This document shows positions 54,655 to 64,000 of a stretch of DNA of 64,000 bases, piece by piece (position 1 is the stretch's first letter; every line of letters starts with the position of its first letter). Source of the DNA: Rhodoferax mekongensis (lineage in GTDB: Bacteria > Pseudomonadota > Gammaproteobacteria > Burkholderiales > Burkholderiaceae_C); contig NZ_CP132507.1 of assembly GCF_032191775.1 (NCBI RefSeq), positions 955,001 to 1,019,000 of the forward strand. The letters run 5' to 3'. The notes beneath the pieces were generated by a model. It had not been told where the DNA came from, made no database searches, and saw only the letters and a list, made by a program, of their open reading frames with translations. A program made the translations under genes and the position numbers.

Positions 54655-55434
54655 TCAGGCCGCTTGGGCCACCGGGAAGCGGACCTTGGCCATTTGCAGC
54701 AGGCCATCAAAAATCAGGTTGTCCACCAGCTCGAAAGGGCGGGTCATGCTGGGTGCCATTTTCCAGCCGGCCCCACCGGTCATGATGCAGGCGGGCTCGG
54801 CACCGCAGTGCGCCCTCACATGTTGCACCATGCGCTCTACCGCACCGGCGATGGCAAAGGTGCCGCCGCTGGTGAGTGCATCGCTGGTGTTGGTGGGGAA
54901 TTCACGCACTTCGCCGGTAGGCACGTGCAGGCCGGCCGTACCGGATTCGAGGGCGCGCAACATGATGCCGTGGCCCGGCAGAATCAGCCCGCCCAGAAAC
55001 TTGCCGTCAGCAGCAATGGCTTCTACGGTCACCGCGGTGCCCACCATGACCACCACCATGGGGCGGGGCGTACCCTGGTTCAACATGTGGTGGTAGGCCC
55101 CGATCATGGCCACCCAGCGGTCTGCCCCCAGGCGGGTCGGGTGGTCATAGCCGTTGCGCAAACCGGCTTCGCCTTCACTGGCAACCACCCATTGCGGCAC
55201 CACGTCCCAGGGGTCCATTTGTTCTTGCACACGTCGCTTGACGGCGTCACCGGCGACCACGCAACCCAAAACCTGGGCAGGTGCTGGCATGTCGCGCCAT
55301 GCGCCGTCTGCCAGCTTGTCGATGTTTTCCAGAAACTCCGCGCCTTGTGCCAGCAAGGCGGCGCCGGGGCGGGGGGACGCATAGTGCGCCCATTTGAGGC
55401 GGGTATTGCCGATGTCCAACGCGAGAAAGGTCAT
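54655..55434 (-). CDS. coaX: Type III pantothenate kinase
   Basis: First step of coenzyme A synthesis, phosphorylating pantothenate with ATP; cytosolic. About 259 residues from [15 protein letters not shown], which is the ASKHA-fold phosphate site (DIGNT). Other signatures are [29 protein letters not shown] and [17 protein letters not shown]. The type III enzyme is insensitive to CoA feedback. An extension of 11 codons upstream is rejected. In relatives it often follows birA; here nothing of the kind lies upstream. Confidence 0.93.
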   Translation of the reverse strand: MTFLALDIGNTRLKWAHYASPRPGAALLAQGAEFLENIDKLADGAWRDMPAPAQVLGCVVAGDAVKRRVQEQMDPWDVVPQWVVASEGEAGLRNGYDHPTRLGADRWVAMIGAYHHMLNQGTPRPMVVVMVGTAVTVEAIAADGKFLGGLILPGHGIMLRALESGTAGLHVPTGEVREFPTNTSDALTSGGTFAIAGAVERMVQHVRAHCGAEPACIMTGGAGWKMAPSMTRPFELVDNLIFDGLLQMAKVRFPVAQAA

Positions 55435-55568
55435 GGTGCCGGGGAGCTGTGTCTCTATGGCTCGCACTCTACCGGATTCGGCGCGCCGCCCGTCCGGATT
55501 TGCAGGCGGGCTCTAGGTACTTACCCCCATGCAGGCTGTAAGCCGCTGTCAGGCTGCTTGGTTTACAG

Positions 55569-55590
55569 TTGACGTTTACGTAAACGTCAA
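55569..55590. promoter_or_regulatory. Perfect 22-bp palindrome upstream of icmF
   Basis: TTGACGTTTAC directly followed by its reverse complement GTAAACGTCAA, 21 bases before the icmF start. Operators of this form (ACGT-rich, TTGACG ends) are known for MerR-type LiuR and TetR-type fatty/branched acyl-CoA regulators in proteobacteria. It is therefore a good operator candidate linked to branched-chain acyl-CoA metabolism; the binding protein is not in the window. Confidence 0.75.
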
Positions 55591-55611
55591 TTAACCGTCC
55601 ACTGGTGCCCT

Positions 55612-58600
55612 ATGACCGATCTGTCTGCCGACTTCAAAGCCCTGGCCAACTACCGCCCCACCCACAAGGTGCGCTTTGTCACTGCGGCCAGCCTGTTTGA
55701 CGGCCACGACGCCGCCATCAACATCATGCGCCGCATCCTGCAGGGCATGGGCGCCGAAGTCATCCACCTGGGCCACAACCGCAGTGTGGACGAGGTCGTG
55801 ACCGCCGCTTTGCAGGAAGACGTGCAAGGCATTGCCATCAGCTCCTACCAGGGCGGGCATGTGGAGTACTTCAAGTACATGGTGGACCTGCTGAAAAGCC
55901 GTGGCGGTGCGCACATCCAGGTGTTTGGCGGCGGCGGCGGCGTGATTGTGCCGCCCGAGATTCGCGATCTGCATGCCTATGGCGTGTCCCGCATCTACAG
56001 CCCCGAAGACGGCCAGCGCATGGGACTGCAAGGCATGATCGGCGAAATGGTGATGCGCTGCGACAAGGACATCACGGCACTGGCACCTACCGACTTGTCC
56101 GCCATTCAGGGCCATACCGAGGCCAGTTGGCGTGCACTGGCCCAGTTGCTGACCGCTATTGAGGCTTCCAAGCTCAATCCGGCTCTAGCGCAGGAAATAC
56201 GTGCGCAAGCAGCTACCAAAAACATAGCGACTATCGGCATCACCGGTACGGGTGGTGCGGGCAAGTCCAGCCTGACGGACGAGCTGATCCGCCGCTTGCG
56301 GCTGGACCAGAATGACGCCTTGCGCGTCGCCGTCATCTCCATCGACCCGAGCCGCCGCAAGAGCGGGGGTGCTCTGCTGGGTGACCGCATCCGCATGAAT
56401 GCCATTTCGCCTTGGCAGCAGGGAAGCCGCGTCTTCATGCGCTCGCTTGCGACCCGTGACTTCGGTTCCGAAATCAGCGCGGCCTTGCCGGATGTGATCG
56501 CTGCGTGCAAGGTGGCGGGCTTCGATTTGGTGGTGGTGGAAACCTCGGGCATCGGCCAAGGGGATGCGGCTATCGTCCCACATGTGGATGTGCCGCTGTA
56601 CGTGATGACGCCTGAGTTCGGCGCTGCCAGCCAGCTCGAAAAAATCGACATGCTCGATTTTGCAGAGTTCGTGGCCATCAACAAGTTCGACCGCAAGGGT
56701 GCCAGCGATGCGCTGCGCGACGTGGCGAAGCAGGTGCAGCGCAACAAGGAAGCTTGGAACACACCTACCGAGCAGATGCCGGTGTTCGGCACCATGGCCG
56801 CGCGCTTCAATGACGATGGCGTCACCGCCCTGTACCAGGCCCTGTTGCCGCGTCTCAAGTCACTGGGCGTGCCACTGAATGAGGGCAGCCTGCCCCGCGT
56901 GAACGTACGCCACAGCTCCAACCAAACGCCGGTGGTGCCCGCGGCGCGCACCCGCTACCTGGCCGAGATCAGCGACACCGTGCGCGGCTATAAAAAACGC
57001 GCCAAAGAGCAAGCCCGCCTGGCGCGCGAAATCCAGCAACTGCGTGAGTCCGGCCGCATGTTGCGCGAAGCCAATCCCGACAAGATGAATGCGGTCACCG
57101 CGGTCACCCAACTGGCCGCTGAACGCGAAGAGCGCATGGGTGCCGCAGAGCGCAAGCTGCTGACCCAGTGGCCCGAGATGCAAAAGGCCTATGCGGGCGA
57201 CGAGTACGTGGTGAAGATCCGCGACAAGGAAATCCGCACCGCGCTCACCACAAAGTCCCTCAGCGGCACCACCATCCGCAAAGTGGCCTTGCCGCAGTAC
57301 GAGGACCATGGCGAAATTCTCAAGTGGCTCATGCTGGACAACGTGCCCGGCAGCTACCCTTACACCGCAGGTACCTTTGCCTTCAAGCGCGAGGGCGAGG
57401 ACCCGACCCGCATGTTCGCGGGCGAGGGCGATGCCTTCCGCACCAACACGCGCTTCAAGCTGCTCAGCAGCGGCATGGCGGCCAAGCGCCTCTCAACCGC
57501 TTTCGACTCGGTCACGCTGTACGGCAACGATCCTGACCCGCGCCCGGACATTTATGGCAAGGTAGGTAACAGCGGCGTGAGCATCGCCACGCTGGACGAC
57601 ATGAAGGTGCTCTACGGTGGGTTTGATTTGTGCAGCCCGAGCACAAGTGTGTCCATGACCATCAATGGCCCGGCTCCAAGCATCCTGGCGATGTTCATGA
57701 ACACGGCCATCGACCAGAACATCGATAAGTTCAAAGCAGACAACGGCCGCGAGCCTACCGACACCGAGGTCGCCAAAATCAAGGAATGGGTGCTGGCCAA
57801 TGTGCGCGGCACGGTGCAGGCCGACATCCTGAAAGAAGACCAGGGCCAGAACACCTGCATCTTCAGCACCGAGTTCTCGCTCAAGGTGATGGGCGACATT
57901 GCAGAATACTTTGTGCACCACGACGTGCGCAACTTCTACAGCGTGTCCATCAGCGGTTACCACATTGCCGAGGCGGGGGCCAACCCCATCAGCCAGTTGG
58001 CGTTCACCTTGTCCAACGGCTTCACCTTTGTGGAGGCGTATCTGGCGCGCGGCATGCACATTGACGACTTCGCGCCCAACCTGAGCTTCTTCTTCAGCAA
58101 TGGCATGGACCCCGAGTACACGGTGATGGGCCGCGTGGCCCGCCGCATCTGGGCCGTGGCGATGAAGGAGAAATACGGTGCCAACGAACGCAGCCAGAAG
58201 CTCAAGTACCACATCCAGACCAGCGGCCGCAGCCTGCACGCGCAAGAAATCCAGTTCAACGATATCCGCACCACGCTGCAGGCTTTGATTGCGATTTACG
58301 ACAACTGCAACAGCCTGCACACCAACGCGTTTGACGAAGCCATCACCACGCCCACCGAAGACTCGGTGCGCCGTGCCATGGCCATCCAGCTCATCATCAA
58401 CCGCGAGTGGGGCCTGGCCAAGAACGAGAACCCCAACCAGGGCGCTTTCATCATCGAAGAGTTGACCGAACTGGTGGAAGAAGCGGTGCTGGGCGAGTTT
58501 GAGCGGATTGCCGAGCGCGGCGGCGTACTGGGCGCCATGGAAACCGGCTACCAGCGCGGCAAGATTCAAGACGAATCCATGCACTACGAGATGCTCAAGC

Positions 58601-58905
58601 ACACCGGCGAGCTGCCCATCATCGGTGTAAACACCTTCCGCAACCCGCATGGCGACGCGGTGCTGGACAAGCTGGAGCTGGCCCGCAGTACCGACGACGA
58701 AAAGCAAAACCAACTCAAGCGCCTGCAGGACTTTCACACCCGCCATGCTGCGCAGGCCCCCACCATGCTCAAAAAGCTGCAGCAGGCCGTTATCGACAAC
58801 CGGAACGTGTTTGAGGTGCTGATGGATGCGGTGCGGGTGTGCTCCCTGGGCCAGATCACGAGTGCGCTTTTCGAGGTGGGCGGGCAGTACCGGCGGAATA
58901 TGTAG
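55612..58905 (+). CDS. icmF: Fused isobutyryl-CoA mutase (IcmF)
   Basis: 1097 residues, the usual IcmF length. Order: B12-binding domain ([20 protein letters not shown], with the DxH base ligand, then [14 protein letters not shown]); a MeaB-like G-protein chaperone (Walker [10 protein letters not shown], about residue 214; [20 protein letters not shown]); and the catalytic TIM-barrel mutase ([39 protein letters not shown]). It interconverts isobutyryl- and butyryl-CoA. A family A repeat (56174-56228) encodes part of the linker between B12 and G domains without a frame break. Palindrome 21 bases upstream. Confidence 0.95.
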   Translation: MTDLSADFKALANYRPTHKVRFVTAASLFDGHDAAINIMRRILQGMGAEVIHLGHNRSVDEVVTAALQEDVQGIAISSYQGGHVEYFKYMVDLLKSRGGAHIQVFGGGGGVIVPPEIRDLHAYGVSRIYSPEDGQRMGLQGMIGEMVMRCDKDITALAPTDLSAIQGHTEASWRALAQLLTAIEASKLNPALAQEIRAQAATKNIATIGITGTGGAGKSSLTDELIRRLRLDQNDALRVAVISIDPSRRKSGGALLGDRIRMNAISPWQQGSRVFMRSLATRDFGSEISAALPDVIAACKVAGFDLVVVETSGIGQGDAAIVPHVDVPLYVMTPEFGAASQLEKIDMLDFAEFVAINKFDRKGASDALRDVAKQVQRNKEAWNTPTEQMPVFGTMAARFNDDGVTALYQALLPRLKSLGVPLNEGSLPRVNVRHSSNQTPVVPAARTRYLAEISDTVRGYKKRAKEQARLAREIQQLRESGRMLREANPDKMNAVTAVTQLAAEREERMGAAERKLLTQWPEMQKAYAGDEYVVKIRDKEIRTALTTKSLSGTTIRKVALPQYEDHGEILKWLMLDNVPGSYPYTAGTFAFKREGEDPTRMFAGEGDAFRTNTRFKLLSSGMAAKRLSTAFDSVTLYGNDPDPRPDIYGKVGNSGVSIATLDDMKVLYGGFDLCSPSTSVSMTINGPAPSILAMFMNTAIDQNIDKFKADNGREPTDTEVAKIKEWVLANVRGTVQADILKEDQGQNTCIFSTEFSLKVMGDIAEYFVHHDVRNFYSVSISGYHIAEAGANPISQLAFTLSNGFTFVEAYLARGMHIDDFAPNLSFFFSNGMDPEYTVMGRVARRIWAVAMKEKYGANERSQKLKYHIQTSGRSLHAQEIQFNDIRTTLQALIAIYDNCNSLHTNAFDEAITTPTEDSVRRAMAIQLIINREWGLAKNENPNQGAFIIEELTELVEEAVLGEFERIAERGGVLGAMETGYQRGKIQDESMHYEMLKHTGELPIIGVNTFRNPHGDAVLDKLELARSTDDEKQNQLKRLQDFHTRHAAQAPTMLKKLQQAVIDNRNVFEVLMDAVRVCSLGQITSALFEVGGQYRRNM
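56174..56228 (-). repeat. Dispersed repeat, family A (copy 7), inside icmF
   Basis: On the minus strand GCTATGTTTTTGGTAGCTGC, TTGCGCACGTATTTCC, TGCGCTAGAGCCGGATT. It keeps the AGCTGCTTGCGCA and GCGCTAGAG blocks. icmF reads it in the opposite direction as [19 protein letters not shown], in the linker between the B12 and G domains. Confidence 0.78.
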
Positions 58906-59022
58906 TGCGTGGTTTCTAAGGCGCGCACCCTATTGGGGCGCGTCTGGTGCGTTTATTGCTTGCGTGTTGGTAAGCCGTTGGAGCCCGCGTGGGCGGGTGG
59001 CTCTGAAGATCGGGCCTTACAC

Positions 59023-62000
59023 ATGCTGTCAAAAATTCCCTTGTGGTTGGGGCGCCTGAGTGTCGGGCGCAAACTCACGCTCATTTACCTGCTGGATTTG
59101 ACTGCGGTCATTTATGTGTCCGGCATCCTGATCCACGAAAAATACCTCGCGATTGACTTCGCCCGCAAAGAAATCGTGGGTGCCAGCTACACCGAAGCGG
59201 TGCGTCACAACGTGATGGACGCGATTTTGTTGCCCGCGGACCGCCCCGGCGTGGCAACCCTGCCGGAGTTCGACAAAGCCCGGGCTGCTTATGACGCAGA
59301 GCTCAATACGGCAGCTGCGTCCCAGCGCTTGCATGAACTGCTGGTCGAGTCCCGCACCGATGCGGAACATGCCCGCATGCTCGGGCAGGCGCGTGACCTG
59401 CTCACCATCGTGGGCAACCAGTCCAACCTGATTCTGGATCCAGACCTCGACAGTTACTACGTCATGTCCCTGACCCTGCTTCGCCTGCCCGAACTCTTGC
59501 AGGTGCTGCTGGACACCCACAACTTCATGGCGAACTGGGGCTTGCGGGTGCCTGGCTTCAACCCCAACGCGCAATTGCTCACCCTCTTGGGCCGGCTGGA
59601 CGCGGTGCAACAGGGGCTGGAGTCTGACTATGAGCAAACCTGGCTGGCCGGTTCGCCGGAGCTGCGTGCAGCCCTCGGGCCGGCACGCGAGGCCTTGCGC
59701 ACATCACTCAGCCAATTTGCGCGTGCGGTGCATGACGTCAACAGTGCCAGCATGTCGAGCGAACAGGCAGCACTTCTGGATGCGAGTTACCGGGCCGCAC
59801 TCCAGGACTTGTCAGAGAGCTGGCGCGTGGGTATTGCGCAGCTCCAAATCCTGTTGCAGACCCGTGTGGACCAGCTTTTCAAACGCATGTGGCTGCACTT
59901 GGGTACGGCGCTGCTGTTGCTGGGCTGCATTTTGAGCCTGGTGTATCTGGTGGCCAGCCAGATTGCCAAACCCCTGCAAGGCTTGGCCCGTGTGGCCCAC
60001 GATGTGCGCCGCAAGGCCGACTACAGCCTGCGCGCCGAGTGGCACAGCCGGGATGAAATCGGTCAACTGTTTGCCGCTTTCAACGGCATGCTGGAGCAAC
60101 TGGACCGCGACCGGCTGGTGCAGCAGGAGCTGGCCGCCAGCGCCCGCGCTGCGGAAGCCCAGCGAGAATTGGTGGAGGCCTTCCCCATTCCCATGGTGGT
60201 GACTTCGGTGCCGGACCACGAAGTGCTGCACGTGAATACGCCCGCCCGCCCCTGGCTCAACGGCCGCACCGGCGACCCCTGGCGCCATGGGCTGGAGCCC
60301 GGTGTGCGCGGTCGCTTTTTTCAGCGTCTGGCGGACTTTGATGCGGTGGATGAATTCGAGGTGCGCTGGCACGGCGGCACTGCGCCCTCCTGGGCGGTGC
60401 TGTCTGCCCGGCGTCTGAACTTCCAGGGTCGCGACGCCGTGCTCACCGCGTTCACCCCCATCAACAAACTCAAGGTGATGGAGCAGCGGCTGGAGCTGTG
60501 GGCCAAGGTGTTTGAGGCGTCCAGCGAAAGCATCATCATCATGGACGAGGCCCGCAAAATCATCAGCGTGAACCAGGCTTTCTGCCGCAGCACCGGTTAC
60601 GACTTTTACGAGGCGCTCGGGCAGGACCTGAGCTTTGTGATGAACACCCCGCAAGACACCGTGTGGGCCGACCTCGAAGACCAGAACGACTGGCAAGGCG
60701 AAGTGCACTTCTGCAAACAAAATGGTGACACCTACCCCGCATGGCTGATGGTCTCCTCCGTACACAAGAGTGCGACCAGCGGCGAGGTGGTGAACTACAT
60801 TGGCATCTCCATCGACATCACCGACCGCAAAGCCAAGGAGGAACGTATCCGCTTCCTGGCCCAGCACGATGTGCTGACCGAGTTGCCCAACCGTGCCTTG
60901 TGCCAGCAGCGTCTAGGTGAGGCGATTGCCAGTGCACGCCACACCGGCGAGAAGGTGGCGGTGCTGTTCATCGACCTGGACCGATTCAAGCTCATCAACG
61001 ACACCCTGGGCCACCACATCGGCGATGGCTTGCTGCGCACCGTGGCGCGCCGCCTCAGCAGCGCGGTGCGTTCAGACGATACGGTCAGCCGTCTGGGTGG
61101 GGACGAATTCGTCATCATCCTGCGCCATGTGACCGACCTGCCGGAGCTGACCGCCATGGTCAACGACCGCCTGATTCCGACCATCCGCCAGACCGCCACG
61201 GTGGATGGCCATGTGCTCACCGTGTCCTGCAGTGTGGGCGTGGCGCTTTACCCCGAGGATGCAACGGACCAGGACGAGCTGATGCGCCGCGCCGATGCGG
61301 CCATGTATGAGGCCAAATCCGCCGGGCGCGATACGGCACGCTTTTTCTCTCCCGAGACCGACCAGCGCGTGCTTGCCCGGCAGTCCATGGAGACGCAGTT
61401 GCGCCAGGCGCTGGCCAATGAAGAGTTCAGCCTGCATTACCAACCGCGGCTGAACGCCCGCACGCGCAAGGTGCAGGGTGCCGAGGCCCTGCTACGCTGG
61501 AAAAACCCGTTGCTGGGGCAGGTGCCTCCGGGTGAGTTCATCCACGTAGCCGAAGAAAGCGGTTTGATCAAACCCATAGGCGCCTGGGTGCTGCGCGAGG
61601 CCTGCCGCAACTGGATGGCCATGGAAGAGCAAGGCATCTGCAAGGGGCTGGAGCTGTCGGTCAACTTGTCTGTCGCGCAGCTGGCCGACCCCGAGCTGGT
61701 GGACCAGCTCAGCGCCGTGCTGCGCGATACCCGCATGCCACCCGCACAACTCGAACTCGAGCTCACTGAATCCCACCTGATGGACAACCCGGTGGCCGCC
61801 CAGCAACAGGTGGCCGCGCTCAAGGCGCTGGGTGTGAAGGTGGCGATTGATGACTTCGGTACCGGTTACTCCAGCCTGGCTTATCTCAAGCGTTTCGACA
61901 TCGACAAGCTCAAGGTGGACCAGTCCTTTGTGCTGGGCATGTTGGAAGACAGTGCCGATGCCGCCATCGTGCATGCGGTGATTGCGCTGGGCCACACTTT

Positions 62001-62184
62001 GGGCCTGAAGGTGGTGGCGGAAGGGGTAGAGAACTTGCCTACCGCCCAGACCCTGACCGCACTGGGCTGCGACGAGCTGCAGGGCTACTGCTTCAGCCGC
62101 CCGATCCCTTTGGCCGAGTGGGTGAGCTACCTGCGCAGCCACGCCCTGCGCGAGGACCGTCGCCGGCCGCCGATCGCCGGCTAG
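59023..62184 (+). CDS. Sensor protein with HAMP, PAS, GGDEF and EAL domains
   Basis: About 1053 residues from MLSKIPLWLGRLSVGRKLTL. Order: membrane helix 1 (LTLIYLLDLTAVIYVSGILI), a periplasmic helical sensor of about 260 residues, membrane helix 2 (LGTALLLLGCILSLVYLVAS), HAMP (AKPLQGLARVAHDVRRKADY), two PAS-like segments, diguanylate cyclase with LGGDEFVIIL, and phosphodiesterase with GAEALLRW, ELTESHLMDN and DDFGTGYSSL. Both c-di-GMP active sites look intact. The signal is unknown. The reading frame is open 38 codons upstream, but the hydrophobic start argues for the ATG at 59023. Confidence 0.93.
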   Translation: MLSKIPLWLGRLSVGRKLTLIYLLDLTAVIYVSGILIHEKYLAIDFARKEIVGASYTEAVRHNVMDAILLPADRPGVATLPEFDKARAAYDAELNTAAASQRLHELLVESRTDAEHARMLGQARDLLTIVGNQSNLILDPDLDSYYVMSLTLLRLPELLQVLLDTHNFMANWGLRVPGFNPNAQLLTLLGRLDAVQQGLESDYEQTWLAGSPELRAALGPAREALRTSLSQFARAVHDVNSASMSSEQAALLDASYRAALQDLSESWRVGIAQLQILLQTRVDQLFKRMWLHLGTALLLLGCILSLVYLVASQIAKPLQGLARVAHDVRRKADYSLRAEWHSRDEIGQLFAAFNGMLEQLDRDRLVQQELAASARAAEAQRELVEAFPIPMVVTSVPDHEVLHVNTPARPWLNGRTGDPWRHGLEPGVRGRFFQRLADFDAVDEFEVRWHGGTAPSWAVLSARRLNFQGRDAVLTAFTPINKLKVMEQRLELWAKVFEASSESIIIMDEARKIISVNQAFCRSTGYDFYEALGQDLSFVMNTPQDTVWADLEDQNDWQGEVHFCKQNGDTYPAWLMVSSVHKSATSGEVVNYIGISIDITDRKAKEERIRFLAQHDVLTELPNRALCQQRLGEAIASARHTGEKVAVLFIDLDRFKLINDTLGHHIGDGLLRTVARRLSSAVRSDDTVSRLGGDEFVIILRHVTDLPELTAMVNDRLIPTIRQTATVDGHVLTVSCSVGVALYPEDATDQDELMRRADAAMYEAKSAGRDTARFFSPETDQRVLARQSMETQLRQALANEEFSLHYQPRLNARTRKVQGAEALLRWKNPLLGQVPPGEFIHVAEESGLIKPIGAWVLREACRNWMAMEEQGICKGLELSVNLSVAQLADPELVDQLSAVLRDTRMPPAQLELELTESHLMDNPVAAQQQVAALKALGVKVAIDDFGTGYSSLAYLKRFDIDKLKVDQSFVLGMLEDSADAAIVHAVIALGHTLGLKVVAEGVENLPTAQTLTALGCDELQGYCFSRPIPLAEWVSYLRSHALREDRRRPPIAG

Positions 62185-62187
62185 CTT

Positions 62188-62250
62188 GCTATTGTTTCAG
62201 GAGCTGCTCGCGCTCATTCTGTGTGCGCTAGAGGCCGATTTTGCTTGTAA
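62188..62250 (+). repeat. Dispersed repeat, family A (copy 8)
   Basis: GCTATTGTTTCAGGAGCTGC, TCGCGCTCATTCTGTG, TGCGCTAGAGGCCGATTTT. It is the best-preserved copy. It fills the whole gap between the convergent GGDEF/EAL and HsdR-like genes. Confidence 0.82.
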
Positions 62251-62259
62251 TCTGGCGGG

Positions 62260-64000
62260 TCAGGCCGCTAGCGCTGTGGCCTTGATGTGGTCCAGCACCC
62301 CAAATAACTCGTCCACTTGGGCAGACGTGAATAGCGCGTCGGGCCCTTGCGGTGCATAGCTGGTGAATGGCGGCTCGTACAGCAGCCCTACATCCATCAC
62401 GCCACGCTCCGTCAGGTGGGTAACGATCAGGTTCACAAACTCCAGTTGGTTGGCCGTCAAGGTCTTGCCCGCCACAAAACCATTGAGCGCTTGGGTCGCC
62501 GCCTCACGGTCTAAGCCCACCAGCCCACGTACGAACAATCCCAGTCCATGGGCCTCTTGTCCCGCGCGGGCCACGTCTTCCGCGGTGGCGGTTCCGCTGT
62601 CGATCAGCAATCGCTCCAGCTCGGCCAGGTCGGTCGCGGTGAGTGGCTGGTTGCGGCGCAGCTTGTGCAGGGTGATGTGGTTTTCGTGCGTGCGTAAGAA
62701 GGCTCGCACCTTGAGCCGGAAGCGCTCAAAGTCACCCGCACTGCCGCCCAAGGGCAAAGCCACCTCGGTGGTTTCGCCCACCGCATCCTCAAAGTCGGTG
62801 TAGACCACTTTGCGCCGCGTTTTCTCCAGCAGCTTGATGAGCCCACGCAAGTGTCTGCGCGCCTGCTCCAGCATGGGCAGGGTCACGTCCTGCCACCACT
62901 CTTCGCCCGCCACGGCCTCAATCAGCACCATGTGCTTATTCACATCCGGGATGCTGCCCAGCTCACTTAGCCCGTCTGCCAGCGCGCGCACCTTTTCCCG
63001 CAAGCCGGCAAAGCCCACATCTCCGCGCGCGCTACCCAGCTGGGTGCGCAGCATGAGCAAATCAAAGCGCTTGGCTTCTTCATCGTCGTCGCGCACAGCG
63101 CTGGGCAGACCGGAGACGTGTTGCGCCAAATCCGCCAGCTGGTCGCCGGTGACCTTGTGCCATGCGTCTGCCTGGCTCCACGGCTCCACCCAGCGGCGCT
63201 GGGGGCGCACTACAAAGTTGTCCAGCTGCATACCCGCCACCACCGTGTGCAGGTGGTTGGCAGTGTCTGTCCGCATGGCGGCAGCGGTCAGGCCGTAGCC
63301 CGCTACAGGCTCGGTCACCCTGGCGCTGCCCTGCTCCTGCGCCAGCTGCTCGTCCAGCACGCTCAACAACTCCAGCCGCGCCTTGAACGTCTTTTGGCTC
63401 AATGGCTCGGCCACATTGCCTTTGCTGCCCTCCAAGTTCTGGCTAAAGAACTCCAGGTTTTGGCAGAAGTCAAAGATCACAAACTCCTGCTTGTGCTGAT
63501 CCGGCCCAAACAGGTTTTTGCAGAGGCGGGTGCCGCGCCCCACCATTTGCCAGAACTTGGCTTTGGACCGCACGATTTTGAAGAACACCAGGTTCACCAC
63601 CTCGGGCACGTCAATGCCGGTGTCCAGCATGTCTACCGAAATGGCAATGTGCGGCGCCTTCTCTTTGATGGAGAAGTCGTCAATCAAGCTCTGCGCGTAC
63701 TCGGTCTGGTAAGTGATTACGCGGGCAAACTGCCCCGCGTAGTGCGGGTAGTTGGCGTTGAAGCGGTCTGCAATGAAGTTGGCATGCGCATTGTTTTTGG
63801 CAAACACAATGGTCTTGCCCAAGCGGTCGCCGCCCGCCACTTTGTGGCCGCGGGTCATCAGCAGCTCCAGCACCTTGTCTACGGTGTCGGTGTTGAACAG
63901 CCACTTGTTCACCGCCTCCGCGCCCACCTCGTCGGGGGCATGGCCTTCATCATCCCAGTCCAGCGCGTCCCACTGCGCGCGCTCGTCTTCGCTCAGCTCC
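62260..64000 (-). CDS. hsdR: Type I restriction HsdR-like helicase subunit (C-terminal part)
   Basis: At least 580 residues; the frame runs out of the window, so the nuclease and N-terminal motor parts are not seen. Helicase motifs of the second RecA domain are present: KTIVFAKNNAHANFIADRFN, HIAISVDMLDTGIDVPEVVN (motif V) and AKFWQMVGRGTRLCKNLFGP (motif VI). The C-terminal region (VEPWSQADAWHKVTGDQLAD onward) resembles the EcoEI R-subunit C-domain. It would translocate DNA in a type I restriction complex with HsdM and HsdS, which must lie beyond the edge. It could also be a stand-alone helicase. Confidence 0.82.
   Translation of the reverse strand, partial: ELSEDERAQWDALDWDDEGHAPDEVGAEAVNKWLFNTDTVDKVLELLMTRGHKVAGGDRLGKTIVFAKNNAHANFIADRFNANYPHYAGQFARVITYQTEYAQSLIDDFSIKEKAPHIAISVDMLDTGIDVPEVVNLVFFKIVRSKAKFWQMVGRGTRLCKNLFGPDQHKQEFVIFDFCQNLEFFSQNLEGSKGNVAEPLSQKTFKARLELLSVLDEQLAQEQGSARVTEPVAGYGLTAAAMRTDTANHLHTVVAGMQLDNFVVRPQRRWVEPWSQADAWHKVTGDQLADLAQHVSGLPSAVRDDDEEAKRFDLLMLRTQLGSARGDVGFAGLREKVRALADGLSELGSIPDVNKHMVLIEAVAGEEWWQDVTLPMLEQARRHLRGLIKLLEKTRRKVVYTDFEDAVGETTEVALPLGGSAGDFERFRLKVRAFLRTHENHITLHKLRRNQPLTATDLAELERLLIDSGTATAEDVARAGQEAHGLGLFVRGLVGLDREAATQALNGFVAGKTLTANQLEFVNLIVTHLTERGVMDVGLLYEPPFTSYAPQGPDALFTSAQVDELFGVLDHIKATALAA

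Overview
The window reads as chromosomal DNA of a GC-rich betaproteobacterium. It most resembles Comamonadaceae (Rhodoferax/Curvibacter/Polaromonas-like). The grounds are the protein sequences, the protocatechuate 4,5-cleavage cluster, the many tripartite-tricarboxylate-type (Bug) binding proteins, IcmF, and short dispersed repeats of a kind I associate with this family. No species is claimed.

Layout. 1-1057: end of a polar amino-acid ABC transporter. 1137-8929: homocysteine methyltransferase, a membrane cytochrome c, malate synthase G, a Dabb protein, a family III CoA-transferase, a LysR regulator and a PEP-CTERM protein. 9039-16926: a DUF1501/DUF1800 export pair, proC, and the glycerol module glpK-glpR with divergent glpD. 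17111-25862: the spc/alpha ribosomal operon from rplN to rplQ, including secY, rpmJ and rpoA but not infA, followed by an initiator tRNA-Met. 26015-29184: a scar next to the tRNA and a complete IS21-family element that truncates a reverse-strand gene. 29194-32065: an SbtA-like bicarbonate transporter with a divergent LysR regulator, then an orphan ParB-like protein. 32232-39985: a branched-chain-type ABC transporter (binding protein, livHMGF), a Bug binding protein, a DUF1932 dehydrogenase and an AEC carrier. 40065-50119: a lipoprotein, another Bug protein and the protocatechuate meta-cleavage region (LysR, ModA-like protein, ligJ, broken ligK, binding protein, ligI, ligA, ligB, ligC). 50189-64000: DUF2721, a molybdopterin oxidoreductase, an M20 amidohydrolase, coaX, icmF, a PAS/GGDEF/EAL protein and the C-terminal part of a type I restriction HsdR-like subunit cut by the window end.

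How the genes work together. LigAB opens protocatechuate, LigC oxidises the semialdehyde to 2-pyrone-4,6-dicarboxylate, LigI hydrolyses it and LigJ hydrates oxalomesaconate. The last enzyme, LigK, which yields pyruvate and oxaloacetate, is disrupted here by a small deletion/frameshift, and no oxalomesaconate tautomerase is visible. Glycerol enters through GlpK and GlpD under a DeoR-type repressor.

The most unusual structure is three families of short dispersed repeats. Family A is about 60 bp, with motif GCTAT..AGCTGCTYGCGCA..GCGCTAG. Family B is about 70 bp, with motif GGGCCGCCCCAAG..CCCC..GGGGGCAGCG. Family C is 90-96 bp: a conserved apical core between long inverted arms whose sequence differs from copy to copy. 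Copies of A and B lie in frame inside genes (glpK, livG, icmF, a signal peptide), so they appear to have entered coding sequence without destroying it.
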